The notes: generated by a model from the sequence alone, not told the origin. Shown: positions 41,802 through 51,778, counted from the first letter of the stretch. The stretch: 54,931 nt of DNA from JAPXSY01 sp034003585 (GCA_034003585.1 JAVEYH010000008.1:1-54931); one strand, 5' to 3'. Made by a program: numbers and translations.

Positions 41802-44800
41802 ATGAGACGGTTTGCGTTTGGATCGGCGATGGTTTGCGCGCTGTTGAGTGTCGGGTCCGGGATGGCGGGTGTCAGGGTGGAGGAGGCGACGGTCACACTG
41901 CCGACTTATCCGCCGGGGCCGTACGACAAGAATCCAATCTTCTACACCGGCCGCGTCTATCAGGGCGCGCAGGGACGCGTTTACCCCTATCCGCTGCAGG
42001 ACACGCTGCGCGATGAGAAGGTGGACCGGACCTACACCGCGCTGCGGCTGGAGAACGAGTATCTGGAGATGACCCTGCTGCCGGAGATCGGCGGGCGGCT
42101 CTTCACCTTCACGGACAAAAACACCGGGTTCGACATCTTCTACCGGCAATCGGTGATCAAGCCCGCGCTGATCGGCATGCTGGGCGCCTGGACCTCCGGC
42201 GGGGTGGAGTGGAACTTTCCGCACCATCACCGCGCCACGACCTTCATGCCGGTGGACTACGCGACCGTGAAAAACGCGGACGGCGGCAAGACCGTCTGGA
42301 TCGGCGAGACCGAGATCCGCCACCGCATGAAGTGGTCGATCGGGCTTTCGATGAAACCCGGCCGCGCCGTTCTGGAGGCGGACTGCCGGTTCATGAACCT
42401 CCAGCCTTTCATCGAATCCATGCTCTACTGGGCGAACGTCTCGGTGCACTGCGGCACCAACTACCAGGTGATCTTCCCGCCCTCCTGCCGCATCGGCATG
42501 GATCACCACAAGGATTTCTTCACGCCTTTCCCCATGGGGCGTCCGGATGTGACGGTCGACGGGATCGCCGATCTGAGCTGGTGGAAAAATTTCACCGCGG
42601 ACCACCGTTCAATCTTCGCGGTCGATCCGGACAACGCCTTTCTCGCCGGGTACGACCACGGCATCGGGATGGGCACCGCGCATGTCGGCAACCGCCATGT
42701 CCTGGTCGGCAAGAAGTTCTTCCTCTGGGGCAACAACCCCGGCGGCTTCGTCTGGGACAAGGTGCTCACGGACACCGACGGGCCCTATCTGGAACTCATG
42801 GTCGGCGCCTACTCGGACAACCAGCCGGACTACAGTTGGATCTCGCCGTACGAGACGCGGCGCTGCAAACAGTTCTGGTATCCGATCAAGAAGATCGGCG
42901 GCGTCACCTGCGCCAACCTGGATGCGGCCATGAATCTCCAACGGCTCGCGCCGGACAAGGTGTTGTTGGGGTTCAACACCACCGCACGGGTCCGGCGCGC
43001 GAAGGTCACGCTGCAACACGGCCGGGAGACCTTCTCCGAGATCATCGACATCGGCCCCGACACCCCGTGGGTCAGTACCCTCCCGGTCAACCCCTCGCTG
43101 GCGGACCGGGAGCTGACCGGCATCCTGACCGCGCCGGACGGGCGCGAGCTGGTGCGCTACACCCCGGTGCCGGACGTGCAGCCGCCGCTGCCGGAGACGG
43201 TCGAGAACCCCAGGCCTCCGGCCGGATACAAGACGGTCGAGGAGCTCTATCTGGCCGGTCTGCGACTGGAGCAGTTCCACAACGGCATCGTGGATCCCAT
43301 CCCGTACTATGAGGAGGCGCTGCGGCGCGACCCGGACGATCTGCGCGTGAATCTGGCGCTGGGCATCCGGCGCGCGCGGGAGGCGAAGTATGAAGAGGCC
43401 GAACGGCTGCTGCGCCGGGCAGTGGCGCGCGCCACACGCAACCACACCCGCGCCCGGGACGCCGAACCGCACTATTATCTGGGCGTGGTGCTGGCCGCGC
43501 GCGGCAAACAAGACGAGGCGGAGAACGAGTTCTGGAAGGCGGTCTGGCGCGACGGGTTCCAGCGCGCGGGGCACATGGAGCTGGCGAAACTGGCGTGCCG
43601 CAAGGGGGACTATACGGAGGCGCTGGAGCGTATCGACAGCGCGCTGGAGGTGGCGTCGGCCTCGAGCAAGGCCCACACGCTGCGCGGGCACATCCTGCGC
43701 AAACTGGGAAGGCGGCGTGAGGCGGAGGCGGCGTTCGACCAGGCGCGGAAACACGACCCGCTTGATTACTGGTCGGTGACGGAGCGCTGCTTCCTCCACA
43801 ACCGGGGTTCCCGCGCGCTGGCGACAGCGGATCTCCGGCGCGGCTACAGGCTGCAGGAACTGCTGGAGGTGGTGACCGATTACGGCAACCTCGGCGCGTT
43901 CGAGGAGGCGATCGAACTGCTGGCGCAGGCCGAAGAGGCCAAAGGGCCTTACGCGAGCCCGCTGTTGAAATACTACGCCGGGTATTACCGCCTGCGGCAG
44001 GGGAATTCCGGTGTGGCCCGTGCGCTCTTCGCCCTGGCGGCGCAGATGCCGGTTGACCTCTGTTTTCCGTTCCGCCATGAGGAGCTGGCGATGTTGGAGC
44101 AGGCGGCCGGGCTGTGCCCCTCCGACGCGAACACCTGGTATTATCTGGGAAACCTGACCTATTACCTGGAGCAGCGCGAACGCGGCATCGACGCCTGGGA
44201 ACGCGCGGTGGCGCTGCAGCCCGCGCACGGGTTGGCCTTGCGCAATCTCGGTTTCGCCTACAGCCGGATTCCGGAAAAACACGGACGGGCCGTGACCTGT
44301 TATCAGGCCGCGGTCCAGGCCGACCCGCAGAACGTGGCACCGGTGCTCGAGCTGGACAAGCTGCAGGAGAAGAGGGGGGCCCGCGCGACGGACCGCCTGG
44401 CGTTTCTGGAGAGCCGCATGGGGACCGTGCAGCGGAGCGATCCGGCGATGCTGCGTCTGGCTTACCTGTACAACGAGACCGGCCAGTTCGACAAGGCGCT
44501 GGCGATTCTGACCACCCGGCGTTTCCACGTGTGGGAGGGCGCGGCGGCGCTGCATCAGCCGTTCGTCGATGCCTGCCTGCTGCGCGGTCTGGCGCAATTG
44601 GAGGCCGGCAAGGCCGCGGCGGCGCTCATGGACTTCAAAGCGGCGAACACCTATCCCGAGAATCTGCAGGCCGGCCGCCCCGGCGATGCCGGACAGGCAC
44701 CCAAGGTCCATTATTACATGGCACAGGCCTACCGCGAGCTGGGTCAGCCGGTCCAGGCCGAAGCGGAGTTGCGCCGGGCGTTGGAGGGCCGCGTCGCGGA

Positions 44801-45116
44801 CGGCGAGATGAACTACTACCGGATTTTGGCTCTGCGCGGAGTGGGCGGGAAGCCGGAACGCGAGGCGGCGCAGGCCGCTGGCCTGCGGAAAGCCATCACC
44901 GAATTGGAGAAACCGTTGGAGACCTATGCCTACGCCAAGTTCGGCGGGGAGAACACCCCTGCCGAACGGGTCACCCACCGCGCCGCCGTGGCGGCGTATC
45001 TCAAGGGGTTGCTGGCCTTGGCGGAGAATCGCCCGGAGGAGGCCAAAGCGTGTTTCGGGCAAGCCTTGAAGGAGCGTCCGGATCTGCTTTGGGCCAGGCA
45101 TTTTGGGGGCCGGTAA
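41802..45116 (+). CDS. Secreted DUF5107 / TPR-repeat protein
   Basis: A 1104-residue exported protein. The signal peptide is MRRFAFGSAMVCALLSVGSGMAG. Residues about 30-400 form a DUF5107-type domain, a galactose-mutarotase-like beta-sandwich (LENEYLEMTLLPEIGGRLFT, GMLGAWTSGGVEWNFP, HHHRATTFMPVDY). Residues about 460-1100 are TPR repeats (EEALRRDPDDLRVNLALGIR, LGVVLAARGKQDEAENEF, WYYLGNLTYYLEQRERGIDA). Proteins of this build occur beside glycoside hydrolases in Bacteroidetes and PVC bacteria and are thought to bind or process oligosaccharides. No proven activity is known to me. It is the first gene after the predicted AraC-type operator and promoter, so it is the most direct target of the divergent regulator. 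Confidence 0.85.
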   Translation: MRRFAFGSAMVCALLSVGSGMAGVRVEEATVTLPTYPPGPYDKNPIFYTGRVYQGAQGRVYPYPLQDTLRDEKVDRTYTALRLENEYLEMTLLPEIGGRLFTFTDKNTGFDIFYRQSVIKPALIGMLGAWTSGGVEWNFPHHHRATTFMPVDYATVKNADGGKTVWIGETEIRHRMKWSIGLSMKPGRAVLEADCRFMNLQPFIESMLYWANVSVHCGTNYQVIFPPSCRIGMDHHKDFFTPFPMGRPDVTVDGIADLSWWKNFTADHRSIFAVDPDNAFLAGYDHGIGMGTAHVGNRHVLVGKKFFLWGNNPGGFVWDKVLTDTDGPYLELMVGAYSDNQPDYSWISPYETRRCKQFWYPIKKIGGVTCANLDAAMNLQRLAPDKVLLGFNTTARVRRAKVTLQHGRETFSEIIDIGPDTPWVSTLPVNPSLADRELTGILTAPDGRELVRYTPVPDVQPPLPETVENPRPPAGYKTVEELYLAGLRLEQFHNGIVDPIPYYEEALRRDPDDLRVNLALGIRRAREAKYEEAERLLRRAVARATRNHTRARDAEPHYYLGVVLAARGKQDEAENEFWKAVWRDGFQRAGHMELAKLACRKGDYTEALERIDSALEVASASSKAHTLRGHILRKLGRRREAEAAFDQARKHDPLDYWSVTERCFLHNRGSRALATADLRRGYRLQELLEVVTDYGNLGAFEEAIELLAQAEEAKGPYASPLLKYYAGYYRLRQGNSGVARALFALAAQMPVDLCFPFRHEELAMLEQAAGLCPSDANTWYYLGNLTYYLEQRERGIDAWERAVALQPAHGLALRNLGFAYSRIPEKHGRAVTCYQAAVQADPQNVAPVLELDKLQEKRGARATDRLAFLESRMGTVQRSDPAMLRLAYLYNETGQFDKALAILTTRRFHVWEGAAALHQPFVDACLLRGLAQLEAGKAAAALMDFKAANTYPENLQAGRPGDAGQAPKVHYYMAQAYRELGQPVQAEAELRRALEGRVADGEMNYYRILALRGVGGKPEREAAQAAGLRKAITELEKPLETYAYAKFGGENTPAERVTHRAAVAAYLKGLLALAENRPEEAKACFGQALKERPDLLWARHFGGR

Positions 45117-45147
45117 ACGGTGTCAGGACTGAAAAAGGGGAGGTTTG

Positions 45148-46026
45148 ATGAAAGCAGGGTTGATGCTTCTCGCGTGCGTGATCGCGGCGGCGGGGGTGAC
45201 GTTCGGCGCGGAGACGCCGACCTGTCCCCTGGGCGCGGACTGGGAATTCTCTGTTGAGTTCAGCGATGAGTTCAACGGCGTCAAGCTGGACGACGCGAAA
45301 TGGTGGGATTTCAATCCCGCGTGGCACGGCCGCAAACCCGCCTTCTTCTCGCGGGACAATGTGGCGGTCCGCGACGGCAGGCTCTGCCTCACGGCCCGGG
45401 TGCAGAAGCCGGAGGAAGTGACCGTCGAGAACCGGGTTCGCGGATACGACCGGTTCACGACCGCGATCGTGAAAAGCAAAAAGCGGATCACCTACGGCTA
45501 CTTCGAGGCGCGCTGTAAGTCGATGCGGGCCAGCGTCTGCAACGCCTTCTGGCTGTACGACCCGCTGAATCCGCCCGCCAAATACAAGGAGGGCAGCTTT
45601 TCGGAAGAGATCGACATCTTCGAGATCTTCGGCAAGCCGGCGAAAACCGAGCACGACCGCGTCTTCTTTGCGACGGTCCACCGGTTCTGCACGCCGTATG
45701 TCGAGTCGATCGCGAACGCCAAGCAGACGCCGCTGCCCAAAAAGTCCGCGCGATACAAGATGCCGTTCGATTTCTGGGCGGATTTCCATGTGTACGGTTT
45801 TCTGTGGACGCCGAGGGAAATGCGGTGGTTCGTGGACGGCAAGGAGGTGTTCGCGCGCGACAACGATTACTACACCACCGCGCTGCACATCATGCTGGAC
45901 TGCGAGATCATGCAGGGGTGGGTCGGCCTGCCTGATCCGGCGGACCTGCCCGCGACCTTTGAGATCGACTATCTGCGGGTCTGGCGGCAGAAGGACCTGC
46001 CGATTCCCAAGGCCCCGGGGTTCTGA
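45148..46026 (+). CDS. GH16 family glycoside hydrolase (first copy)
   Basis: A 292-residue exported endo-acting glycosidase of family GH16 (the laminarinase, agarase and carrageenase family). A signal peptide precedes a single catalytic domain. The catalytic motif E-x-D-x2-E is in EEIDIFEIFG, with nucleophile and acid/base glutamates both present. Around it are the usual strands: SDEFNGVKLDDAKWWDFNP, YGYFEARCK, ASVCNAFWLYDP, LWTPREMRWFVDG. The ATG at 45148 follows GGGGAGG; the TTG one codon upstream is less likely. The substrate is not determined. The WDF start and the FWLYDP strand are reminiscent of the agarase/porphyranase-like branch acting on algal galactans, but this is a guess. The paralogue at 46079 follows directly. 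Confidence 0.9.
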   Translation: MKAGLMLLACVIAAAGVTFGAETPTCPLGADWEFSVEFSDEFNGVKLDDAKWWDFNPAWHGRKPAFFSRDNVAVRDGRLCLTARVQKPEEVTVENRVRGYDRFTTAIVKSKKRITYGYFEARCKSMRASVCNAFWLYDPLNPPAKYKEGSFSEEIDIFEIFGKPAKTEHDRVFFATVHRFCTPYVESIANAKQTPLPKKSARYKMPFDFWADFHVYGFLWTPREMRWFVDGKEVFARDNDYYTTALHIMLDCEIMQGWVGLPDPADLPATFEIDYLRVWRQKDLPIPKAPGF

Positions 46027-46078
46027 CCCCGCGGGCGGAATCCGGCAAACCGAGTGAGAACCAGCGAAAGGGAAGAAG

Positions 46079-46936
46079 ATGCGTATCGTGTTATCCGTTT
46101 TGTTTCTGTTGGCCGCCGGGACGCTCCGGGCGGAAGAGCCGGCCTGCCCGTTGGGGCCGGGATGGGTGCTGGATGCGGCCGTCAGCGACGAGTTCAGCGG
46201 CGCGGGGATCGACAAGGCGAAGTGGTGGGACTTCGCGCCGCGCTGGAGGGGGCGCCGCGAGTTTCTCTACAGCCACAGGAATGTCGAGGTGCGCGACGGC
46301 TTTCTGTCGCTCTACGCGCGCAACGTGAAACCGGAGGAGATGGCGTACGAGGATCGCGAGGACGGGATCCTGCCTTTCACCTGCGCGATCATCAAGAGCC
46401 GCAAAAAGGTGAAATACGGGTATTTCGAGTGCCGGGCGCGCGGCAACGCGGCCGAAGTGCGCGACGCCTTCTGGCTCTATGACCCGTTGAGCGGGCAGCT
46501 CTCCAAAAAGGTCCGTCCGGGCAGCCACTCCGAGGAGATCGACATCTACGAGTTTATCGGCAAATACCAGGATCCCTCCTGTCTGCCCTACGAGATCTGC
46601 GCGCATGTGCACCGGTTCGAGACGCCGTATGTGGAAGGCCTCGTCAATCACACGAAGACCCGGCTGGAGAATCCGGGAGGCGCGGTGGCGGTGGACTGGG
46701 CGCCGTGCGACGGGTACCACCTCTACGGCCTTCTCTGGACGGAGAAGGAGATGGTCTGGTATGTGGACGGCAAAGAGTACTTCCGCCGCGACAACGACTT
46801 TTTCCATACGCCGCTGCATGTGATGTTCGACTGCGAGATCGCCTCATGGCGGCGGGCCTCGGTTCAGCGCCTGGATCCCGCCACCCTGCCGGCCTTTCAC
46901 AGCGTGGACTGGTTCCGGCGCTGGGTGAGACAGTAG
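46079..46936 (+). CDS. GH16 family glycoside hydrolase (second copy)
   Basis: A 285-residue exported GH16 enzyme, a tandem paralogue of the gene just upstream. It has a signal peptide (MRIVLSVLFLLAAGTLRA) and the intact catalytic motif EEIDIYEFIG. Shared blocks with the first copy include SDEFSGAGIDKAKWWDF, KYGYFECRARG, FWLYDPL and LLWTEKEMVWYVDG. It differs in the loops around the cleft (GSHSEEIDIY after QLSKKVRPG, and a longer loop NHTKTRLENPGG), which suggests another substrate or another cleavage position. A ribosome site AAAGGGAAGAAG lies just before the ATG. The two genes probably arose by tandem duplication in a single operon. Confidence 0.9.
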   Translation: MRIVLSVLFLLAAGTLRAEEPACPLGPGWVLDAAVSDEFSGAGIDKAKWWDFAPRWRGRREFLYSHRNVEVRDGFLSLYARNVKPEEMAYEDREDGILPFTCAIIKSRKKVKYGYFECRARGNAAEVRDAFWLYDPLSGQLSKKVRPGSHSEEIDIYEFIGKYQDPSCLPYEICAHVHRFETPYVEGLVNHTKTRLENPGGAVAVDWAPCDGYHLYGLLWTEKEMVWYVDGKEYFRRDNDFFHTPLHVMFDCEIASWRRASVQRLDPATLPAFHSVDWFRRWVRQ

Positions 46937-47059
46937 CCCGGAACACGAGAGGAACAGATTCCCGGCTTACGGCGCGGGATCCGTAGGGTGCGAGCGTGTG
47001 GAAAGGAGTGTTATGCCTGTGTGAGGGGTGGAGGAACAAATAAAAAAAAGGAGTCGGTC

Positions 47060-48628
47060 ATGAATCGGAGAAACGCGGTTGCGGCATGGATCGGGTTGTT
47101 GTGTGTTGCGCAGGGAGGACTGCATGCGGCCACGGTCGCCGGGTGGCTGTTCGAGGGAACGGACGGGCAACCGGCGGGTGAGGTGACGAATTCGGCGGTA
47201 CCGGGAACATTGACCGGTGTGGCGACCAACGTGTTGGACGGGACGATTCCCGTCTATACAACCACGGTGCCGGGAACGAACATCTGGGACGGCCTGTCCG
47301 GCCCGCTGTACCATGCGGACAATCAAACGGCGCTCGAGTTCTCCGGCAACGGGCTGACCGGCGGCGTGATCCGGGTCGCGGATGATCCGGACCGGACGCG
47401 CCCGGAAAGCGTGACGTTCGAGGCGTTCATCAAGGCCCGGACCCTGATCCAGGGCGGCACGGTCGCCAAGAAGGTCCGTGCCGGAACCGGCGCGAGCTGG
47501 TGGCTGTACACGACCTCCTCGGGTGGCCTGACCCTGCGGATCGATACGGCCGGCGGCGGCGAGGGCGCGGTCAGTCTGACCGCCACGACCGCCGGGCTCG
47601 GGGACGGCAAGTGGCACCATGTGGCGTTCACGTATGCGGGCTGGAACACCAATGCGGTGCTGTATGTGGACTATGTGGCGAAGACGAGCAAGAAGCTCTT
47701 GACGCCGCCGCTCGACTACGACGGGGGCGACCTGTTGATCGGGCACGACGGCGCCGGCGGCTCGTTCGACGGCTGGATCGACGAGGTCCGGGTCAGCGAC
47801 AAAGCGTTGGGGCTCTCGCAGTTTCTGTATGTCATCGAAGACCGGTTCGTCTCGGACGGGGTGTTGCTGCACTACACCTTTGACAGCGAGGCTGCGGGAA
47901 GCAATGTGGGCGCGGTCACGAATGTTGCCCAGACGGACTTGCTGAACGGGACGGCGGTCAAGACCGGGACCGGCAGCACGCAGCCGCAATACGCCGCCGA
48001 CCGGCCGGATGACGGACGCTATACGGTCGTGGACGGAAAGGGGGGGGAGCCCCTTCATTACAACAGGTCCGCGATCCGGATGTGGGGGCCTGCAGCCGGT
48101 GTGGGGGGGCGCGTCGAGACTCCGTGGCCGAGAACGGTCGTTTCCCTGACGAATCTGACGGTCGAAGCCTTTGTGAAGCCCGACTGGCCCGCCAGTTTCG
48201 CCGGAATCTTCCGGAAGGCGCGTTCGGGCATAAGCAACCCGACCTTCGCGCTCTCGGTCACGACCAACACCTCCGGCGTGTCGCTGACAGGCCGGTTCGA
48301 TACGGAACTTCCGACGGGTCCGGCGGGCTTTAACGAGACGTTCACCCCCACAAAAACCGTCAATTTGAGGGACGGGCGCTGGCACCATGTGGCGCTGACG
48401 TACGCGCATCCGGAGAAACGGGCGCGGATGTATGTCGATTATGTGGAAGTGGGCACGCGCACCACGACCAACCCTTTGGTGTACGAGGGCGGTGATTTCA
48501 TCATCGGGACCTCCGGGACCTCCTATTACGACGGGTGGATCGACGAGGTCCGGGTGACGGGCCGCGTCCTGTCGACGAACGAGTTTCTGCGGACCACGCT
48601 GCGCGGCACGCTGATCCGGATGGAGTAG
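47060..48628 (+). CDS. Secreted protein with two LamG-like domains
   Basis: A 522-residue exported protein; the ATG at 47060 has an AAAAGGAG ribosome site and a signal peptide follows (AVAAWIGLLCVAQGGLHA). Two concanavalin/LamG-like domains are clear, at about residues 80-265 and 335-515. Each has the paired motifs DG(K/R)WHHVA(F/L)TYA and DGWIDEVRV. LamG domains bind carbohydrates or proteins. There is no catalytic motif. The protein ends TTLRGTLIRME, a tail loosely similar to those of the two cassette surface proteins (KGTCVSVR, KGGTMVSVR). It lies between the GH16 enzymes and the large putative glycosidase, so it may hold the substrate at the surface. Confidence 0.82.
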   Translation: MNRRNAVAAWIGLLCVAQGGLHAATVAGWLFEGTDGQPAGEVTNSAVPGTLTGVATNVLDGTIPVYTTTVPGTNIWDGLSGPLYHADNQTALEFSGNGLTGGVIRVADDPDRTRPESVTFEAFIKARTLIQGGTVAKKVRAGTGASWWLYTTSSGGLTLRIDTAGGGEGAVSLTATTAGLGDGKWHHVAFTYAGWNTNAVLYVDYVAKTSKKLLTPPLDYDGGDLLIGHDGAGGSFDGWIDEVRVSDKALGLSQFLYVIEDRFVSDGVLLHYTFDSEAAGSNVGAVTNVAQTDLLNGTAVKTGTGSTQPQYAADRPDDGRYTVVDGKGGEPLHYNRSAIRMWGPAAGVGGRVETPWPRTVVSLTNLTVEAFVKPDWPASFAGIFRKARSGISNPTFALSVTTNTSGVSLTGRFDTELPTGPAGFNETFTPTKTVNLRDGRWHHVALTYAHPEKRARMYVDYVEVGTRTTTNPLVYEGGDFIIGTSGTSYYDGWIDEVRVTGRVLSTNEFLRTTLRGTLIRME

Positions 48629-48681
48629 GAGCGGCGGGGAGGGAAGAAGGACGGTCCCGGGTACGAAACCTCGTGTTGGCT

Positions 48682-48698
48682 TGCGGGCTGCGCCCGCA
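48682..48698 (+). promoter_or_regulatory. GC stem-loop before the putative glycosidase gene
   Basis: A perfect 7-bp inverted repeat (TGCGGGC / GCCCGCA) with a 3-base loop lies between the LamG gene and the gene at 48719. No T run follows, so it is not a classic terminator. It may be a processing or partial-termination site that separates the two genes. It ends 6 bases before the GGGAGG ribosome site. Confidence 0.4.
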
Positions 48699-48718
48699 TG
48701 GGCAAGGGAGGAAAGCAA

Positions 48719-51700
48719 ATGCTTGCGCTCTCGTCGCGGTCCGGCCGCTTCGGAAGATGGGTATTGTGCGCGGTCTTTCCTGCGGGTATTCCGGTATGGG
48801 GCCTTTGTGCCGCCGGGGACATCGGGAGGCCGATGGGCTCGTTTGACCGCTCCGGGTTCACCCGCGCCGAAGACGCCGCGCGCGTCCGGGACTCCGGCAA
48901 CTTGGCCGGGACCTCCGAGCCCGGGAAAACGTGCGCCATCAAGGGCTGGGCCGAGTACGACATCGAGGTGCCGCGGACGGGCTGGTATGAACTCCTTGTT
49001 TCGGGGCAGGCGTGGGGCATCGGGTACCGGTTTGACGGGGACGCGACGGCTTGGGCGGGCGGCGGCAAGATCGGCAATTTCTGGCTCGAGGCCGGGCGGC
49101 GCACCCTCCGCGTCCAACGGTACCACTGGACGGGCTTTCAGCGCGTCGAATCTTTCACCTTGCGGCCGTCGGAGAATGTGCCTGCCAAACGGCTGCGCCT
49201 ATGGATGCCGGGCGAAAACCGGATCGTGCGCGCGGGAGAGGCGCTGCCGCTCCGGCTTCAGGCGGGCGGGCCGGGAGCGCGGCCCGGCCGGGTGACGATC
49301 CTGCTGTGCGACCCCAAAACGCAGGAGACAGTTTCGCGTGCAGAGGCTGCGGTTCCGGCAGGCGAGCGCCCCGCCGAGCAGCCGGTCATGTTGCCCTGTC
49401 CGCGCGAGGGGCTGTTCGAACTCCGCGTGTCTGCGGACGGGAAGCGGGTCGACAGCCGTGATGTGCCGCTCCGGCAGGTCGCCGTAGTCGACACCCGGCC
49501 GGCAGCGCGCGGGGGTGAACTGCGGAAGACGCGGATTGCGGAAATCGACTGCGTGGCGGTCGCGCCCGAGTTCTCCGGGACGGGCGGGGCGGCCGTGGTC
49601 CGGAGCGAGGCCGGCGCCTACCGCGAATCCGGCGCGGCGGGATTTCTGCGGGCCCAGCACAACAAGCAGGAGTGCGGCTGGTTCGCCTACCGCCTGAGCG
49701 TGCCGGAACCGCAAACGCCGTATCTGCTGGAGGCCGACTATCCGGACGACGCGTTCCGCACGTTCTGCATCGCGGTCCGCGAGGCGTCGCCCGACGCGTA
49801 TCCCGTCGCGGGCGGCGTCGACAGCGGCGAGTGTTATTCGTTAACGCGAACCATGCAGACGCACACGCTTCTGTTCTGGCCGCGCACCCGCGATCTGCGG
49901 GCCTTGTTCGTGACGGCGCACAACGGGCGGCGCGGCGCGGCGGCGTCGAAGATCCGCCTCTACCGGGTGGAGGGCGAACTGCCGTTGCCCGATGTTCCGC
50001 CGCGGGGCGGGCGCTCGTTCGGCAACTGGTACGAGGAGGGCAGCAACTTCATGGCCGTTTACGGTGCGCCCGACCGGAGCTCGCGCGGATTTCTGATCGG
50101 GGCCGACCGCTGGGCGCGGTCCATCGCGTCGGTGGGAGGCGATACGCTCGTCTCCACGGTGGCGGTCTATCAGATGGCGATGTATCCGTCGCGGTACAAC
50201 ATCGACTTCAGCGAGCCTTACTCGTTCGACGGGGTGCGGGTGTTGCTCCTGAAATGCGAGAAATACGGCCTCGGGTTCATCGGCGAATTCCACCCCGAGT
50301 GCCGCGAGCTGGGCCGGTTGGCCGATCCGACGGGGCAGGTCACGCCGAAGCCCAACGGGCTCGTCTCGAAAGACGGCCAGGGCGGCAAAGACTGGAGATC
50401 GATCCCGCGCTTTCACCCGCTCCATCCCGTTGACCGGGAGTGGTACCTCGGCATGATCGGCGAGTTCGCGGACCGCTACAAAGACTCGCCCGCCTTTCGC
50501 GGCGTGAGCCTGCGCCTGATGGCGTGGGCCAACCCCGGGCTGAACAATTTCCACTCGCTCGACTGGGGGTACGACGACCTGACGGTCGGCCTGTTCGAGA
50601 AGGAGACCGGGCTGTCGACGGGTGCGCGGGCGGACGATCCGAAGCGCTTCCGCGCCCGTTACGACTGGCTGACGGCGAACGCCCGCGGCGCGTGGATCGC
50701 CTGGCGGTGCCGCAAGATCGCGGAGCTTCACGCGGCGATCCGTGACCGTGTCCGGCGCGCGCGCCCCGACCTCACGGTGTACCTCAACAATTTTGGATTC
50801 GGGCAAGAGGCGGGGATCGACCCCCAGCTTCTCGGCGCGCTCGGCGGCGTCGTGCTTGTCCATGCCGGGCACGCCTATGGCCGCCGCGCCTATACGTATG
50901 AGGGGCCGTTGGCCGATCCGGAAAGACGGGACCGGCTGCTTGATCCGGCGGCGCTGTTCGCGCTCCGCAGTGCGGAAGGAAGGACGGCTTTCCTGTTCGG
51001 CGCGGGATACTTCGAGGCCACGGAGCGCGTCGTGCCGCCCGAGTCGCTCGGCTTTCCGGAGGGGACCAAACGGACGTGGATGAGCGGCGTCGTGAATCCT
51101 GCAGGGCGCCACTACCTGGAGCGCTATGCGCTCGCGTTGGCCGAAGCGGACGCCCAGTACCTTTCGGACGGCGGCAACGCCTACACGCTGGGGCAGCCGC
51201 TGCTGAGGGATTTTTTGCGTGAATACCGGCCGCTGCCGGCGGTGCCGTTCCAGCCTCGCGCGGACGGGCGTGATCCGGTGGCGGTGTGGGAGCGCTCCGG
51301 CCAAGAGCGCTTCTTTTTCTACGCGGTGAACCGGGAACGGTTTCCGGTTCCGGTCGAGATCTGGCTGACCGGTGCAGAAGAGGTGCGGCGGCTCTCCGCC
51401 GGAAAGCCGCAGCGCCTCGAAGGCGGGGTGCTCCGGCTGACCTTGCAGCCCTACGAGTTGGCGGCCTTCGAGGCCGAGGGCGGAGCGGCGCTCGCGCGCG
51501 TGGCGGAGCAGGTGCCGCCGCAGGAGCGGGCGCGCGCGGAAAAACAGACGGCGTGGATGGAGGCGCTGGCGGTCGAGGCGCGGGCCGACCGTGTGGGCGG
51601 CAAACTTTCGGAAGCGCAGGCCGCGCAGGTCGCCGAGGCGGCTGCGGCGTCCCGCGCCGCGCTGGACCGCGGCCACGTCTGGCAGGCGCGGACGCTGCTT

Positions 51701-51778
51701 GAGCGGTCAGGCCTGATCCAAAGCTACCGGATTCTCAAGCGCTTTCCACCCGCGCTCTACGACATGGGGGACGACTGA
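48719..51778 (+). CDS. Putative large secreted TIM-barrel glycoside hydrolase, family unassigned
   Basis: A 1019-residue exported protein. The ATG at 48719 follows AAGGGAGGAAAG and is preferred to the ATG at 48698, which lies in the stem-loop. After a signal peptide the first 430 residues are beta-rich (YDIEVPRTGWYELLVSGQAW, and QAPYLLEADYPDD-like strands). Residues about 430-860 look like a TIM barrel (YSFDGVRVLLLKCEKYGLGF, YLGMIGEFADRYKDSPAFRG, IRDRVRRARPDLTVYLNNFG). A small beta domain (FFYAVNRERFPVPVEIWL) and a charged helical tail follow. I cannot place catalytic residues or a family with certainty; it is reminiscent of GH10-like or GH42-like proteins. It closes the carbohydrate cluster. 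Confidence 0.6.
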   Translation: MLALSSRSGRFGRWVLCAVFPAGIPVWGLCAAGDIGRPMGSFDRSGFTRAEDAARVRDSGNLAGTSEPGKTCAIKGWAEYDIEVPRTGWYELLVSGQAWGIGYRFDGDATAWAGGGKIGNFWLEAGRRTLRVQRYHWTGFQRVESFTLRPSENVPAKRLRLWMPGENRIVRAGEALPLRLQAGGPGARPGRVTILLCDPKTQETVSRAEAAVPAGERPAEQPVMLPCPREGLFELRVSADGKRVDSRDVPLRQVAVVDTRPAARGGELRKTRIAEIDCVAVAPEFSGTGGAAVVRSEAGAYRESGAAGFLRAQHNKQECGWFAYRLSVPEPQTPYLLEADYPDDAFRTFCIAVREASPDAYPVAGGVDSGECYSLTRTMQTHTLLFWPRTRDLRALFVTAHNGRRGAAASKIRLYRVEGELPLPDVPPRGGRSFGNWYEEGSNFMAVYGAPDRSSRGFLIGADRWARSIASVGGDTLVSTVAVYQMAMYPSRYNIDFSEPYSFDGVRVLLLKCEKYGLGFIGEFHPECRELGRLADPTGQVTPKPNGLVSKDGQGGKDWRSIPRFHPLHPVDREWYLGMIGEFADRYKDSPAFRGVSLRLMAWANPGLNNFHSLDWGYDDLTVGLFEKETGLSTGARADDPKRFRARYDWLTANARGAWIAWRCRKIAELHAAIRDRVRRARPDLTVYLNNFGFGQEAGIDPQLLGALGGVVLVHAGHAYGRRAYTYEGPLADPERRDRLLDPAALFALRSAEGRTAFLFGAGYFEATERVVPPESLGFPEGTKRTWMSGVVNPAGRHYLERYALALAEADAQYLSDGGNAYTLGQPLLRDFLREYRPLPAVPFQPRADGRDPVAVWERSGQERFFFYAVNRERFPVPVEIWLTGAEEVRRLSAGKPQRLEGGVLRLTLQPYELAAFEAEGGAALARVAEQVPPQERARAEKQTAWMEALAVEARADRVGGKLSEAQAAQVAEAAAASRAALDRGHVWQARTLLERSGLIQSYRILKRFPPALYDMGDD

